The notes: generated by a model not told the origin, from the sequence alone. A DNA stretch of 64,000 nt from an uncultured Ruminococcus sp. (GCA_947627275.1 CANQVK010000005.1:41168-105167), one strand, 5' to 3'; shown: positions 15,917 through 24,605, counted from the first letter of the stretch. Translations and numbers: made by a program.

Positions 15917-17325
15917 TCTTTTGGAGCTTCGGTTTTGCCTTCGGATTGTTCGGGATTCATTTCATCGTGCGCTTCCTGTAGTACAAGAGGAATATCAAGA
16001 TCCTGACCGTTGCGGTATATTTTAAGAGTTACGGTATCTCCTGCCTTGAACTGATTTTTGATATTATTCAGTTCGTCTGCGGTAGCAACAGCTTCATCGT
16101 TTATTCCGATTATAACGTCGCCCTCTTTAATGCCTGCTTCTTCGGCAGCACCGCCCTCGGCTACCATACGGACATAGATTCCCATAGGAAGTCCGAGATA
16201 GCTTGAATAGGTTTCGGTAATATCAACAGTGGAAACGCCTATCTGAGGTCTGCCCGAAACGTAGCCCTTGTTAATAAGGTCGTCAATGATAGCCTTTGCG
16301 TCGTTTATCGGGATAGCAAATCCAAGACCCTCGACGGAAGCCGTACCGTAGCTTGACGACATTTTCGCCGAATTTATACCGATGACCTGACCGCAGCTGT
16401 TGAGCAGCGGACCGCCCGAGTTGCCCGAATTAATGGCGGCGTCGGTCTGAATAAGCGTCATATTTTTTTCGTTAATTGAGATCTGACGGTTGAGAGCTGA
16501 AACAATACCGCTTGTGACAGAGCCGAAAAGCTCGAAGCCGAGAGGATTTCCGACGGCAATAACGACTTCGCCGACACGCAGTTCGTCGCTGTTTCCGAAG
16601 GTTGCGGGAGTAAAGCCCGAAGCGTCTATTTTCAGCACGGCGAGGTCTGTTTCAACATCGAAGGCGATGATTTTCGCATCGTATTCTTTTTCATCGCTGA
16701 AAAGGACGGATACTTCCTTAGCTTCGCCGGCGTCATATTCTTCGGAATAAACTACGTGAGCGTTTGTGACGATGTAGCCGTCCTCGGTCATAACGATACC
16801 CGTTCCCGTTCCGACCATTTCACGAGTTTCGGGCTGACTTTGGAAACCCCAGCCCCACGGCGAAATAGTGTTTGAATTATTGTAGGTCACCTCAAAGGTA
16901 GATGAAACGCCTACAACTGACGGCATAATTTCATCGACTATATCGGGGAGATATTTTGCGTCTGTTCGTGAAGCAATATCAAACAGTCCCGGGAGGTTCT
17001 GCGGTTCGGGAACAGACGGAGTATTTTCGGAGTTGGATTTGGAGGCGCTTACAGAATCGGAGGATTCTTCCCTGTTGCTTTTTTCAGATTCATCGGTAAG
17101 CTTTATATTGCTGTCGTCCATAAAGCGATAGAGCTGTATTCCTCCTGCGCAGCCTATGCCGACGGAAAGGATAAGGGCTATGGCTTTCAGGGCAGAATGG
17201 CTTTTGGGCTTTTTAGGCTTCTGCGGCGGTGTATTACCCGAATAATAGGAAAAATTTCCTTCGGACTGATTATATTCATCGCCGTTATTTTTATCATTGT
17301 TATAATTATTATACATATCCGACAT
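15913..17325 (-). CDS. htrA: HtrA/DegP-like membrane-anchored serine protease with PDZ domain
   Basis: 470 residues using ATG 17325, which has GAGGT upstream; an ATG seven codons earlier lacks one. An Asn-rich cytoplasmic N-terminus is followed by one membrane helix (about 45-66), a Ser/Glu-rich linker, a trypsin-like domain with His190 (VTNAHVV), Asp227 (ETDLAVLKID) and Ser303 (GNSGGPLL), and a PDZ domain (about 365-455, GDVIIGINDEAV). It degrades or refolds misfolded exported proteins at the outer membrane face. The TAG stop lies in the terminal repeat of element D, so the last residues may have changed on insertion. Confidence 0.9.
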   Translation of the reverse strand: MSDMYNNYNNDKNNGDEYNQSEGNFSYYSGNTPPQKPKKPKSHSALKAIALILSVGIGCAGGIQLYRFMDDSNIKLTDESEKSNREESSDSVSASKSNSENTPSVPEPQNLPGLFDIASRTDAKYLPDIVDEIMPSVVGVSSTFEVTYNNSNTISPWGWGFQSQPETREMVGTGTGIVMTEDGYIVTNAHVVYSEEYDAGEAKEVSVLFSDEKEYDAKIIAFDVETDLAVLKIDASGFTPATFGNSDELRVGEVVIAVGNPLGFELFGSVTSGIVSALNRQISINEKNMTLIQTDAAINSGNSGGPLLNSCGQVIGINSAKMSSSYGTASVEGLGFAIPINDAKAIIDDLINKGYVSGRPQIGVSTVDITETYSSYLGLPMGIYVRMVAEGGAAEEAGIKEGDVIIGINDEAVATADELNNIKNQFKAGDTVTLKIYRNGQDLDIPLVLQEAHDEMNPEQSEGKTEAPKD

Positions 17326-17430
17326 ATGCGTTACCTCGTTTCGCATTTCATTACATTATATATTATAAGCAGTTATGTGATAATTATATGATAACCTACG
17401 GAAAAAATAAAATAAAAATGCGCCATGCTA

Positions 17431-17572
17431 ATACTAATCTCTGACCGAACTGATGAAAATCTTCACCGCCATCCACTCGCTGCTTGTTGTCAAAACCTCT
17501 TGGAGGGATTTTTCCTAAATCAGCAAGCGCCTGTCAGCAAATCTTTTCATCAAACCGATCAGAGATTAGTAT
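17431..17572. repeat. Palindromic element inside a terminator-like inverted repeat
   Basis: Termini ATACTAATCTCTGA and TCAGAGATTAGTAT (plus GATGAAAA-type inner arms) bound a 142-bp element. It is flanked by AAAAATGCGCC (about 17415-17424) and GGCGCATCTTAAAATTTTTA (from about 17583), which are complementary to each other and look like the two arms of a terminator split by the insertion. Confidence 0.6.
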
Positions 17573-17599
17573 GAAAAAACACGGCGCATCTTAAAATTT

Positions 17600-17998
17600 T
17601 TATTTATTTTTCAGCTTTTCGTTGGTTTTGGCGGTGAATTTCTCACTGTACACAAGAAAACGCTTGTGAGTACCGCTGCCTATTTCGCCGCATTCGTCAA
17701 ACGCTTTCACATCGAAAGTAAATTCTCTGCCGTTTACCGCTGTGAGAACTGCCTCGGCTCTGACCTTCATAGTTTCGGGAGTAGCCGAATTGTGCTTAAT
17801 GCAAAGCTCTGTTCCGACGGTAGTTTCATTTTCTTCAAGAAAAGGGGAGAGACAATCGCATGCGGCGGATTCCATAAGGGCGGTCATTGCCGGAGTAGCG
17901 AAAACTCTGAGACTTCCGCTTCCGACGGAAACGGCGAGCTTATCCTCGGTAACTGTAGTTTCTGCCGAGCCTTTGGCGTTTACGGCTGCATTTCTCAT
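17600..17998 (-). CDS. Hot-dog fold thioesterase (fluoroacetyl-CoA thioesterase-like)
   Basis: 132 residues, start supported by GGAGAAG. The sequence has the FlK-like pattern: VFATPAMTALMESAACDCLS with a Thr/Glu active-site region, then TVGTELCIKHNSATPETMKV and an aromatic/basic C-terminal strand. Such proteins hydrolyse acyl-CoA thioesters; the physiological substrate is unknown and fluoroacetyl specificity is not implied. It starts directly after the LTA synthase-like gene and is probably co-transcribed with it, although a functional link is not evident. Confidence 0.75.
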   Translation of the reverse strand: MRNAAVNAKGSAETTVTEDKLAVSVGSGSLRVFATPAMTALMESAACDCLSPFLEENETTVGTELCIKHNSATPETMKVRAEAVLTAVNGREFTFDVKAFDECGEIGSGTHKRFLVYSEKFTAKTNEKLKNK

Positions 17999-19861
17999 TT
18001 AATCTTCTCCTTTGCTTGCTTCGAGGATCTCGTCGGGTATGGGACAGGGCGACATGACATCGCCGATAACACGGTCGTATGTCAGCACGTCGAGCATTTC
18101 GTTATCGGGAGTTCCGTCGTTGTAGTCGGTTGAGTAGATCGGCAGCTCTTTCATGTATTCGTCCATGCTCTCGATAAAGGAATCATGGGGAGCGTCAATA
18201 ATATCGGCTATGATGTAGGGAACATAGAAGAAAGAGAACTTTTCTTCGGGAACAGCGGAGAAATCCGCATCATAGTTGCTCCAGAAGAAGTACTTCTGTT
18301 CATAGAGCGTACTGCAATTTTCGCCTGTGATATTGAGCTGATTGTAAACGCTTGTTTCGCCTCTCAGGGACGGGAAGTGGTCGCCTACGAAAAATACAAG
18401 AGTAGGCTCGTCAAGCTTTTTGAGTTCTCCCAGAAATGCCTCCAGACCTTCGTTTGTATGCTTGAGCCATGTGAGGTAGTTTCCGATCTCGTCATCGGGG
18501 TCTTCGCCGAGGTTGTACGGCTGGTGGTTCTGCATTGTAGTTGTGTGGATGTAAATGGGGTCGTCCGTAGTCTTGACAAGGTCTAAAAGCTGGTTAAAGA
18601 CCGTATTATCGTCAACGTATGTACCGAAGTGTTCAACAGGTACGGTAAAATCCGTAACGCCCTCGATGTCATCGTGGAAAATCATTGTATCAAAACCGAA
18701 ATCGCCGTAAATACGTGTTCTGCTGTAGAATGAGCCTTGGAAAGGATGTACGTAAGCCGTTTTGTAGCCCCAACTCTTGTAATACTGAGCGAATGCAGGC
18801 TGTTCACGGTCTGCAAGTTCACGCTGAGGCATATTGGGCGTATTCAATCCTCGAACGGGAAGTCCGAAAAGCAGTTCAAATTCGGAACGAACGGTATAGC
18901 TTGCATATGTTGGGGTGATAGCAATGCCGCTTTTGCCCTCTGCGCAAGCTTTATCGAAGCCCTCGTAGTAGGAATCGTCTATGCCGAGTTCGTCAAATAC
19001 TCGGAAATCGGCGTAGGATTCGCTCATAACAACAATAACATTGGGTTTGACTCCGCCGTTGAAGTCCTCTGTTTCGTCAATATCCGTGTCAATGATCTTT
19101 GAAACATATTCCTCGTTGTAGTTTTCGGGTTCTACAAGGCGGTTTTCAAAGCTTTCGGAAGCGGTCTCCACAATAAACGCAAGGAAACTGTTGTTGTCGA
19201 ATTTTTCGTTGAGCAGAAAAGCGTTGCTTGCCGCGGTCGTGTCGAGCTTGAAGAAGTTGTATATCGGCGTGTAGAATCCGGGGAAAACGATCATGCACAT
19301 GCTTATGCAGGCGCATGCCGCAGCAGCGATAGCTCGTTTGAAAGGCTTATGGCGCGGAAGCTTGGGGTTAAAGTGGAAAACCACCGCTATAAACGCAAGC
19401 ACAATGAGACAATAGATTATCAGTCTCGGCGTTATTTTTATGTATGCAAAGGATTTAAGGCTCTTGATGCTTTTGAAAAGCTTCATATCGGAAAGAATGA
19501 GATGGTTTCCGTTAGTACCGTACTTGAACAGCTCGGTTATGCTGAGAGCCATATATATTGCGCTCTGCGCCAGTACCGCAAGCCAGCCCTTTCTGAAAGC
19601 GGCAAGGAGCAGTATAAAAACTATTCCGGAAGCTATAAAGTTGAACAGCAGTACCGACGGTCTTTCGACCGCAAAACTCATGAATGCGCTTACATGCTTG
19701 AACTGATTTATCTCAGCCATGCAGGCAATGAACATCGGGAATACTATCATCAGGATAATGTTGAGGACTTTGAAGCGTTCGCTGTTTTTGTCCCGCTTTT
19801 CGTTGTATTTTTTTACATGGTCAAGGAAGGAATTAAATTTTGTTTTAATTTTATCTGTCAT
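17999..19861 (-). CDS. LTA synthase family sulfatase-like membrane protein
   Basis: 620 residues. Five membrane segments occupy about 30-205. An extracellular alkaline phosphatase-fold domain begins near NVIVVMSESYADF, with the nucleophile region TPTYASYTVRSEFELLFG and the metal-binding VFFVGDHFPS. This is the LtaS/LTA-synthase layout that transfers glycerol phosphate from phosphatidylglycerol to a surface polymer. Length and layout fit the family; whether it makes LTA or another polymer is unknown. A TTGAAA-17-TATATT promoter lies at 19918-19946, RBS GGAGG. Confidence 0.88.
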   Translation of the reverse strand: MTDKIKTKFNSFLDHVKKYNEKRDKNSERFKVLNIILMIVFPMFIACMAEINQFKHVSAFMSFAVERPSVLLFNFIASGIVFILLLAAFRKGWLAVLAQSAIYMALSITELFKYGTNGNHLILSDMKLFKSIKSLKSFAYIKITPRLIIYCLIVLAFIAVVFHFNPKLPRHKPFKRAIAAAACACISMCMIVFPGFYTPIYNFFKLDTTAASNAFLLNEKFDNNSFLAFIVETASESFENRLVEPENYNEEYVSKIIDTDIDETEDFNGGVKPNVIVVMSESYADFRVFDELGIDDSYYEGFDKACAEGKSGIAITPTYASYTVRSEFELLFGLPVRGLNTPNMPQRELADREQPAFAQYYKSWGYKTAYVHPFQGSFYSRTRIYGDFGFDTMIFHDDIEGVTDFTVPVEHFGTYVDDNTVFNQLLDLVKTTDDPIYIHTTTMQNHQPYNLGEDPDDEIGNYLTWLKHTNEGLEAFLGELKKLDEPTLVFFVGDHFPSLRGETSVYNQLNITGENCSTLYEQKYFFWSNYDADFSAVPEEKFSFFYVPYIIADIIDAPHDSFIESMDEYMKELPIYSTDYNDGTPDNEMLDVLTYDRVIGDVMSPCPIPDEILEASKGED

Positions 19862-19917
19862 TTTGTTTCAGCCTCCGATTAAAGAAATTTCCTTCGGATT
19901 ATGTCTCCGCAACATTT

Positions 19918-19946
19918 AATATAGCACATTTTCGGATAAGTTTCAA
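19918..19946 (-). promoter_or_regulatory. Promoter of the LTA synthase-like operon
   Basis: On the minus strand TTGAAA (19941-19946), 17-base spacer, TATATT (19918-19923), about 57 bases before the start. Confidence 0.6.
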
Positions 19947-20062
19947 GAGGAAATCACTATTTTCATAATTCTGTCATTATTTTCGTTATTTTGGTAATAG
20001 TGTACTGAAATATACAATGCAATTTGTATATTGTGACCATTAAATTTTTTTCCAAAATATGC

Positions 20063-20105
20063 TATACTTCCCTTTATTGTCCGCTTTGCAATAGAGTGAA
20101 GTATA
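20063..20105. repeat. Family B palindrome (TATACTTC ends)
   Basis: TATACTTCCCTTTATTG and CAATAGAGTGAAGTATA form a 43-base inverted repeat. Related sequences, full or half, occur near 12320, 20953, 23375 and 24563. It lies in the 385-base gap between the divergent LTA synthase-like and reductase genes, which otherwise contains only their promoters. Confidence 0.6.
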
Positions 20106-20186
20106 TAAGCAGCGCGTCGCTGCACCCGATTCACGTTACCCTCGCAAGCTCGTTAATTTTGCGAAGCTCAAATTTTTCCGCGCCTG

Positions 20187-20215
20187 TTGCAATTTTAATA
20201 ATTATATGCTATAAT
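20187..20215 (+). promoter_or_regulatory. Promoter of the SDR reductase gene
   Basis: TTGCAA (20187-20192), 17 bases, TATAAT (20210-20215), giving a leader of about 25-30 bases to the AAGGGGAG ribosome binding site. Confidence 0.7.
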
Positions 20216-20246
20216 TATTTTATAATTTAAATAAGGGGAGATAATT

Positions 20247-20951
20247 ACGAAAAAAGCGGTCGTTACGGGAGGTTCAGGAGGTATAGGAGAAGCGATATGC
20301 CGCCGCCTTGCCGAAGATGGATATTATGTTTATACAGGTTTTTCGGCGTCCAAGGAAAAAGCCGAAAAGATCGCCGCAGAAACAGGCGGAGAGGCGGTAA
20401 AGCTTGACGTTTCTTCTTTGGAGGACGTTATGTCCGTTTCGGAAAGGGTCGGAACAGCCGATCTGCTGGTGAACAATGCAGGCATTTCCGAAATTGATCT
20501 GTTTACAGGTATCTCCATAGAAAAAAGCCGCAGTATCATGGAAATAAATCTTGTCGGCGCGATGAATTGCGCAAGGGCTTTGCTGCCTGCGATGATACGC
20601 CGAAAATCGGGGTGCGTTGTAAATATTTCCTCTATGTGGGGGCAGGTCGGAGCGTCCTGCGAGGTGGACTATTCCGCTTCAAAGGCAGGTCTTATAGGTT
20701 TTACAAAGGCTTTGGCAAAGGAGGTAGCTCCCTCGGGGATTCGGGTGAACTGCGTTGCTCCGGGCTTTATAATGACCGAAATGAACAGCAGATTTTCCGA
20801 TGAGGAGCTGGAGCTTATCCGTGAGGAAATACCTCTCGGAATATTCGGCGAACCTCGCCATGTTGCGGACGCCGTTGCTTTTCTTGCGTCTCGGGGCGCA
20901 GAGTATATAACAGGACAGATATTAGCTGTAAACGGCGGTATGGTAGTTTGA
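20247..20951 (+). CDS. Short-chain dehydrogenase/reductase (FabG-like) with non-canonical start
   Basis: The full Rossmann fold is open from about 20244: KKAVVTGGSGGIGEAI, then LLVNNAGIS, the catalytic Ser and Tyr-X3-Lys (NISSMWGQ; DYSASKAG), and a C-terminal ITGQILAVNGG. With an ACG start at 20247, six bases after AAGGGGAG, the protein has 234 residues, close to normal FabG length. No ATG, GTG or TTG exists in frame between the upstream stop at 20232 and TTG 20418, and starting there would delete the NADPH-binding motif. ATT at 20244 is an alternative start. It probably reduces 3-oxoacyl-ACP or a related ketone. It could also be a gene crippled by a start-codon mutation. Confidence 0.75.
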   Translation, partial: TKKAVVTGGSGGIGEAICRRLAEDGYYVYTGFSASKEKAEKIAAETGGEAVKLDVSSLEDVMSVSERVGTADLLVNNAGISEIDLFTGISIEKSRSIMEINLVGAMNCARALLPAMIRRKSGCVVNISSMWGQVGASCEVDYSASKAGLIGFTKALAKEVAPSGIRVNCVAPGFIMTEMNSRFSDEELELIREEIPLGIFGEPRHVADAVAFLASRGAEYITGQILAVNGGMVV

Positions 20952-20952
20952 T

Positions 20953-21014
20953 ATACTCGCCGCTATTGCAAAATATGCTGTCAGATATGTGTGATTTGCT
21001 ATAGCGTTTAGTAT
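20953..21014. repeat. Chimeric palindrome fragment (family B left end, family A right end)
   Basis: The left part TATACTCGCCGCTATTGCAA matches family B. From about 20970 to 21014 the sequence is the right end of family A (AAAATATGCTGTCAGATATG to GCGTTTAGTATA). It begins at the stop of the reductase gene. Confidence 0.6.
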
Positions 21015-21096
21015 ATAAAGTAATACTGACATAAGATCCGATTCAGGCATCTGTTATAGCAAACGACAAAATATTTTGACGTTCACTATAATTTAC

Positions 21097-21124
21097 CAAC
21101 GCCCTCGATAGGGGCGTTGTTTTA
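21097..21124 (+). terminator. Rho-independent terminator
   Basis: CAACGCCC TCGATA GGGGCGTTG followed by TTTTATA, between the reductase and the sigma factor gene. Confidence 0.75.
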
Positions 21125-21230
21125 TATGTTAAAAAATAAAATTTATATAAAGTTGTCCCTTTTTGTCGCAATTGGCGAATGTACTATATGAAGCATGTTT
21201 CGATTGAAATTCAGACAGGAGGTGAAAAAT

Positions 21231-21797
21231 ATGACGGATTCGGAATGGGAGCAGTTATTATGCAGTTCTCCATCAAAAGCTTACGAAACGCTTATTGATC
21301 AGTACGGAAATCTTATATATGCCATAGTTCTCAATAAAATCGGAAACTGCGGGTCAAGAGAAGACGTTGAGGATTGTGTGAGCGATATAATGGTTGAGGT
21401 TTTCAAGAATGCCGAAAGGTATTCGGCAGGATGCGGAAGTTTAAAGTCGTATATAAGCACAATTGCAAAGTGCAGAGCCATTGACGCTTTCAGACAGATT
21501 TCAGCAAGGAATAATATGTGTTCGGATATGGAAGATGACGGCATATTTGTTCCTCCCGCCTTGGACAATACCGAAGAAGAAACCGAAAAACGCATGTTCA
21601 GTCAGAAACTCTGGAATATAGTTAAATCTCTTGGAGAACCCGACTGTTCAATAATAGTGTATCAGTACTTTTACAAGCACAAGGTACACGAAATCGCAAA
21701 AATTCTTGAAATGACATCAGACTCTGTAAAGAAGAGAAGCCTGCGTGCTAGAAAGAAAATAGGTACGCTCCTTAGAAAGGACGGTTATCATGAATAA
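21231..21797 (+). CDS. ECF-type sigma-70 family RNA polymerase sigma factor
   Basis: 188 residues from ATG 21231, which has an ideal AGGAGGTG site. Region 2 (ETLIDQYGNLIYAIV, EDCVSDIMVEVFKN, SLKSYISTIAKCRAIDAFR) and region 4 (HEIAKILEMTSDSVKKRSLR) are present without a region 3, as in ECF sigmas. The last codons overlap the start of the next gene by 8 bases, the usual sigma/anti-sigma coupling. The upstream TTGTCG-16-TATATG could be a self-recognised promoter but is not a known class. Stimulus unknown. Confidence 0.88.
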   Translation: MTDSEWEQLLCSSPSKAYETLIDQYGNLIYAIVLNKIGNCGSREDVEDCVSDIMVEVFKNAERYSAGCGSLKSYISTIAKCRAIDAFRQISARNNMCSDMEDDGIFVPPALDNTEEETEKRMFSQKLWNIVKSLGEPDCSIIVYQYFYKHKVHEIAKILEMTSDSVKKRSLRARKKIGTLLRKDGYHE

Positions 21798-23361
21798 AAA
21801 TGACAAGGATCTTATGAATCAGCTTAGTAACCTTAACGACCTTTCTGTTGAGGAAATAGCTGAAAAATATCCTGCGATCAACAAAAAAATCAAAAAACGT
21901 ATTTTTAAGAAGTGCTTGAAAAAAAACGGTTTTTCTGCTGAGATAGAGAGCGACGGCAATGAAGCGGTTACTGTTTCTGGAATCGAACGCTATAAACGCA
22001 GGCATTTATACAGATTTGCCGCTTCTGCCGCTGCTTTTGTTGTAGCTGTCGGAGGAATAACAAGCGTGTTTATGCTTAACAGGAATCCCTACGGAAACAA
22101 TAGTTCGGAAACAGAAAAGACGTCTGCACTGATAATTTCCAGCTCGTGGACTGACAGCGACTCGAGTAAAACTACGGCTACAGCATCAAAAGGCGACAAT
22201 ATCGGTTCGTGGGAGACAACTAAGCCGGCATCGGACGCAAATAATGATCCAGTTTCTTTAAGTGGAACATATTGGTATGAATATGAACTCGACGGTCCTG
22301 CTGAAAAATCTATCGAGTTCGGTTATGACGGTTTCAGCGGACACTATGTAATACCCGCGAAAGATATAACGACAACAGAGAGTACAAAAATACCTTTCAC
22401 ATATGAAAAAAATGGATATGACATAACCTTCTCTATGGGTTCTGACGCAGCAACGGCAAAATTGAGTTACAGTGACAACGACCCGAGAGGGCAAATTATG
22501 ATGACTCTGGTATGGGCGAATGGAGATACAGAGTATTTTTACAATGATGCCCCGATTACTTCACCAGGCAATGACAATAAGAACGAGACATCGCAGACAA
22601 CGACAGAAGCCACAGAAGAAACGACTGTTAATAATACTGTTTCCTTTGATTCTGTTTCTTTGAACGAAACCTTTTGGCATGAGTATGAAAGCGACGTTTC
22701 TGCTGAACATTATATTGAGTTTGGTAATGACGGTTTCAGCGGACACTATATTACACCCCCATATGATTATACAACACAAGATGCTTTGAAAATATATTTC
22801 ACATATACACAAAATGGAGATGAAATATTTATCCGTATGGGTTCTGACACAGCAACGGGAAAATTGAGTTCCACTGACAATGACCCGAAAGGGCAGGTTA
22901 TGATGACGCTTGTATGGGCAGGTGGACGTACAGAGTATCTTTACACTTACAATATCACAATCAATCCAGACGGCAGCTTTAAATATTATTTACCATCCGA
23001 CAATGACTATTCTGCACAGCCTCCGATTGCTGACACTACTTTAAACGGAACATATTGGTGTGATGAGGAACCCGACGGTACTCCTGTACATTCTATAGAG
23101 TTCGGTAATGACGGTTTCAGCGGACACTATATAACACCTCCGGAAGATTATACCAAACAAGATCCTTTGCTAATATATTTCACATATACAAAAAATGGAA
23201 ACGAAATTATGGTTTACAGAGGTTCTGACATAGCAACGGGAAAATTGAGTTCCACTGACAATGACCCGAGAGGGCAAGTTATGTTGACCCTTGTATGGGC
23301 AGACGGAAGTACAGAGTATTTTTACAATCACGATCTCACAATTACTGACCTGCAAAATTAA
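21790..23361 (+). CDS. Probable anti-sigma factor with three extracellular repeat domains
   Basis: 523 residues. A 72-residue charged cytoplasmic segment with helices (LSVEEIAEKYPAINKKIKKR) is followed by one membrane helix (about 73-95), a Ser/Thr-rich linker, and three repeats of about 100 residues (roughly 153-256, 287-386, 412-520). Each repeat contains YWYEYELDG-like, SIEFGYDGFSGHY, FTYEKNG and DNDPRGQIMMTLVWA-like stretches. Tandem coupling to the ECF sigma gene supports the anti-sigma role. The repeats would be the sensory part; their fold is unknown to me. The first repeat is the most diverged. Confidence 0.7.
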   Translation: MNKNDKDLMNQLSNLNDLSVEEIAEKYPAINKKIKKRIFKKCLKKNGFSAEIESDGNEAVTVSGIERYKRRHLYRFAASAAAFVVAVGGITSVFMLNRNPYGNNSSETEKTSALIISSSWTDSDSSKTTATASKGDNIGSWETTKPASDANNDPVSLSGTYWYEYELDGPAEKSIEFGYDGFSGHYVIPAKDITTTESTKIPFTYEKNGYDITFSMGSDAATAKLSYSDNDPRGQIMMTLVWANGDTEYFYNDAPITSPGNDNKNETSQTTTEATEETTVNNTVSFDSVSLNETFWHEYESDVSAEHYIEFGNDGFSGHYITPPYDYTTQDALKIYFTYTQNGDEIFIRMGSDTATGKLSSTDNDPKGQVMMTLVWAGGRTEYLYTYNITINPDGSFKYYLPSDNDYSAQPPIADTTLNGTYWCDEEPDGTPVHSIEFGNDGFSGHYITPPEDYTKQDPLLIYFTYTKNGNEIMVYRGSDIATGKLSSTDNDPRGQVMLTLVWADGSTEYFYNHDLTITDLQN

Positions 23362-23374
23362 TTTTTGATTAAAT

Positions 23375-23408
23375 TATACTCGCCGATAATTCAATATCGG
23401 CGGGTATA
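23375..23408. repeat. Hairpin with TATACTCGCC ends after the anti-sigma gene
   Basis: TATACTCGCCGATA and TATCGGCGGGTATA pair around a short loop. There is no T-run. The ends match family B. It could terminate or protect the sigma/anti-sigma message. Confidence 0.55.
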
Positions 23409-23525
23409 TCAGAACAATGAAAGGAAACACGGATAATATATAAGGAACTGTCCAGAAATAAAGCGCTTTTACCGTTTCTTTGTATTCAAGTGTCTGAACC
23501 TTTATTTTGAAAGGAGAAATTACAT

Positions 23526-24527
23526 ATGAAAAAAATTTTTGTTCTTGTAAACGGTTTTTTTATATTAACTCTTTGCGGCTGTTCCTCTAAAGATATAAAT
23601 ATACAGACGATCTCCGAGTTGGAATTTGATAGAAATGAGCAGCAGCTCCAAAACGACAAGATCACGCTCAACATGGAAGTTTCCGACAGCTATGAACAAA
23701 ATCAGACAACGAGCAGTACCGAGGTTCTCCAGAGTGAGACGGAGCAGAACAACAGTTATGCCGACTTCTCCATTACCTTTGACTTTGAGGATCGAAGCAA
23801 AACGGTTGACAGCAATATGATCGCCGACTGGGTAATGAGGCTTCATGATGGCTCTGTGTCGAAGGATGCTGATGGTAATCCGCTGTTTGACCGTGAGAAA
23901 GTCTCTGCGTTTGTACAGCAGATGGCGGCTGAGACAGATACGATAGGCATTTCCCGTTCGTTCTATGCAACGGTTGACGGCTGGATCACGGTGCCGTGGA
24001 GTGATTATGCAAGTATCTACGGCTGGCAGATCGATCAGGCAGCGACAGTCGATCAGTTGATCGGTCTGCTGTGTGCGGGCGAGACTGTGACGGTTGAACC
24101 GCAATACAATATAAGAGGTTACTGCCGCGCAACGGACGACATCGGCACAACATATGTCGAGGTGGATATTTCCGAACAGCGTCTGTGGCTGTATAAGGAT
24201 AATGTGATCGTGCTGGAATCTGACATAGTATCAGGTACCGAGACCGATCCGAATTGCCGTACCCCCAGAGGTATCGGCAGCATATGGTCGCATGAGGAGC
24301 AGAGAGTGCTCGGTACGATGGAAGTACAGGGCTATGAGACGCTGGTAAACTACTGGATGCCTTTCAACTACATGGACTGCGGCTTCCATGACCTTGACAG
24401 AAGCGAATACGGCGGCACGGTCTATATGTACAACGGTTCTCACGGATGTATCAATATGCCGCTCGACAAGGTGAAAGAACTGTATAACATGACTGAAAAC
24501 GGAGTTCCTGTGATCGTCCACGACTGA
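23526..24527 (+). CDS. Lipoprotein L,D-transpeptidase (YkuD domain)
   Basis: 333 residues. The signal peptide ends in LCGC, with Cys19 as likely lipidation site. A peptidoglycan-binding-like region lies at about 75-190. The YkuD catalytic domain starts near VEVDISEQRLWLY and carries HGSHGC-type residues: His306 and nucleophile Cys308 in SHGCINMP. Such enzymes make 3-3 peptide cross-links or attach proteins to peptidoglycan, outside the membrane. RBS AAAGGAG at about 23510-23516. Base composition in the catalytic half is richer in GC than the N-terminal half. It lies downstream of the sigma/anti-sigma pair and could be a target of it; this is speculative. Confidence 0.88.
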   Translation: MKKIFVLVNGFFILTLCGCSSKDINIQTISELEFDRNEQQLQNDKITLNMEVSDSYEQNQTTSSTEVLQSETEQNNSYADFSITFDFEDRSKTVDSNMIADWVMRLHDGSVSKDADGNPLFDREKVSAFVQQMAAETDTIGISRSFYATVDGWITVPWSDYASIYGWQIDQAATVDQLIGLLCAGETVTVEPQYNIRGYCRATDDIGTTYVEVDISEQRLWLYKDNVIVLESDIVSGTETDPNCRTPRGIGSIWSHEEQRVLGTMEVQGYETLVNYWMPFNYMDCGFHDLDRSEYGGTVYMYNGSHGCINMPLDKVKELYNMTENGVPVIVHD

Positions 24528-24562
24528 TCGGTTCTGAATATCTTTCAGAAAATACCCAAAGC

Positions 24563-24605
24563 TATACTCGCCTCTGTTGCAAATAATTCAATATTGCCGA
24601 GTATA
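24563..24605. repeat. Family B palindrome with TATACTCGCC / GCCGAGTATA ends
   Basis: A 43-base imperfect palindrome, TATACTCGCCTCTGTTGCAA to TATTGCCGAGTATA, after the transpeptidase gene. Confidence 0.6.

Noticed and set aside
20418..20951. Reductase gene started at TTG 20418
   Set aside because: This start lacks a ribosome binding site and removes the nucleotide-binding motif that is clearly encoded upstream in the same frame.
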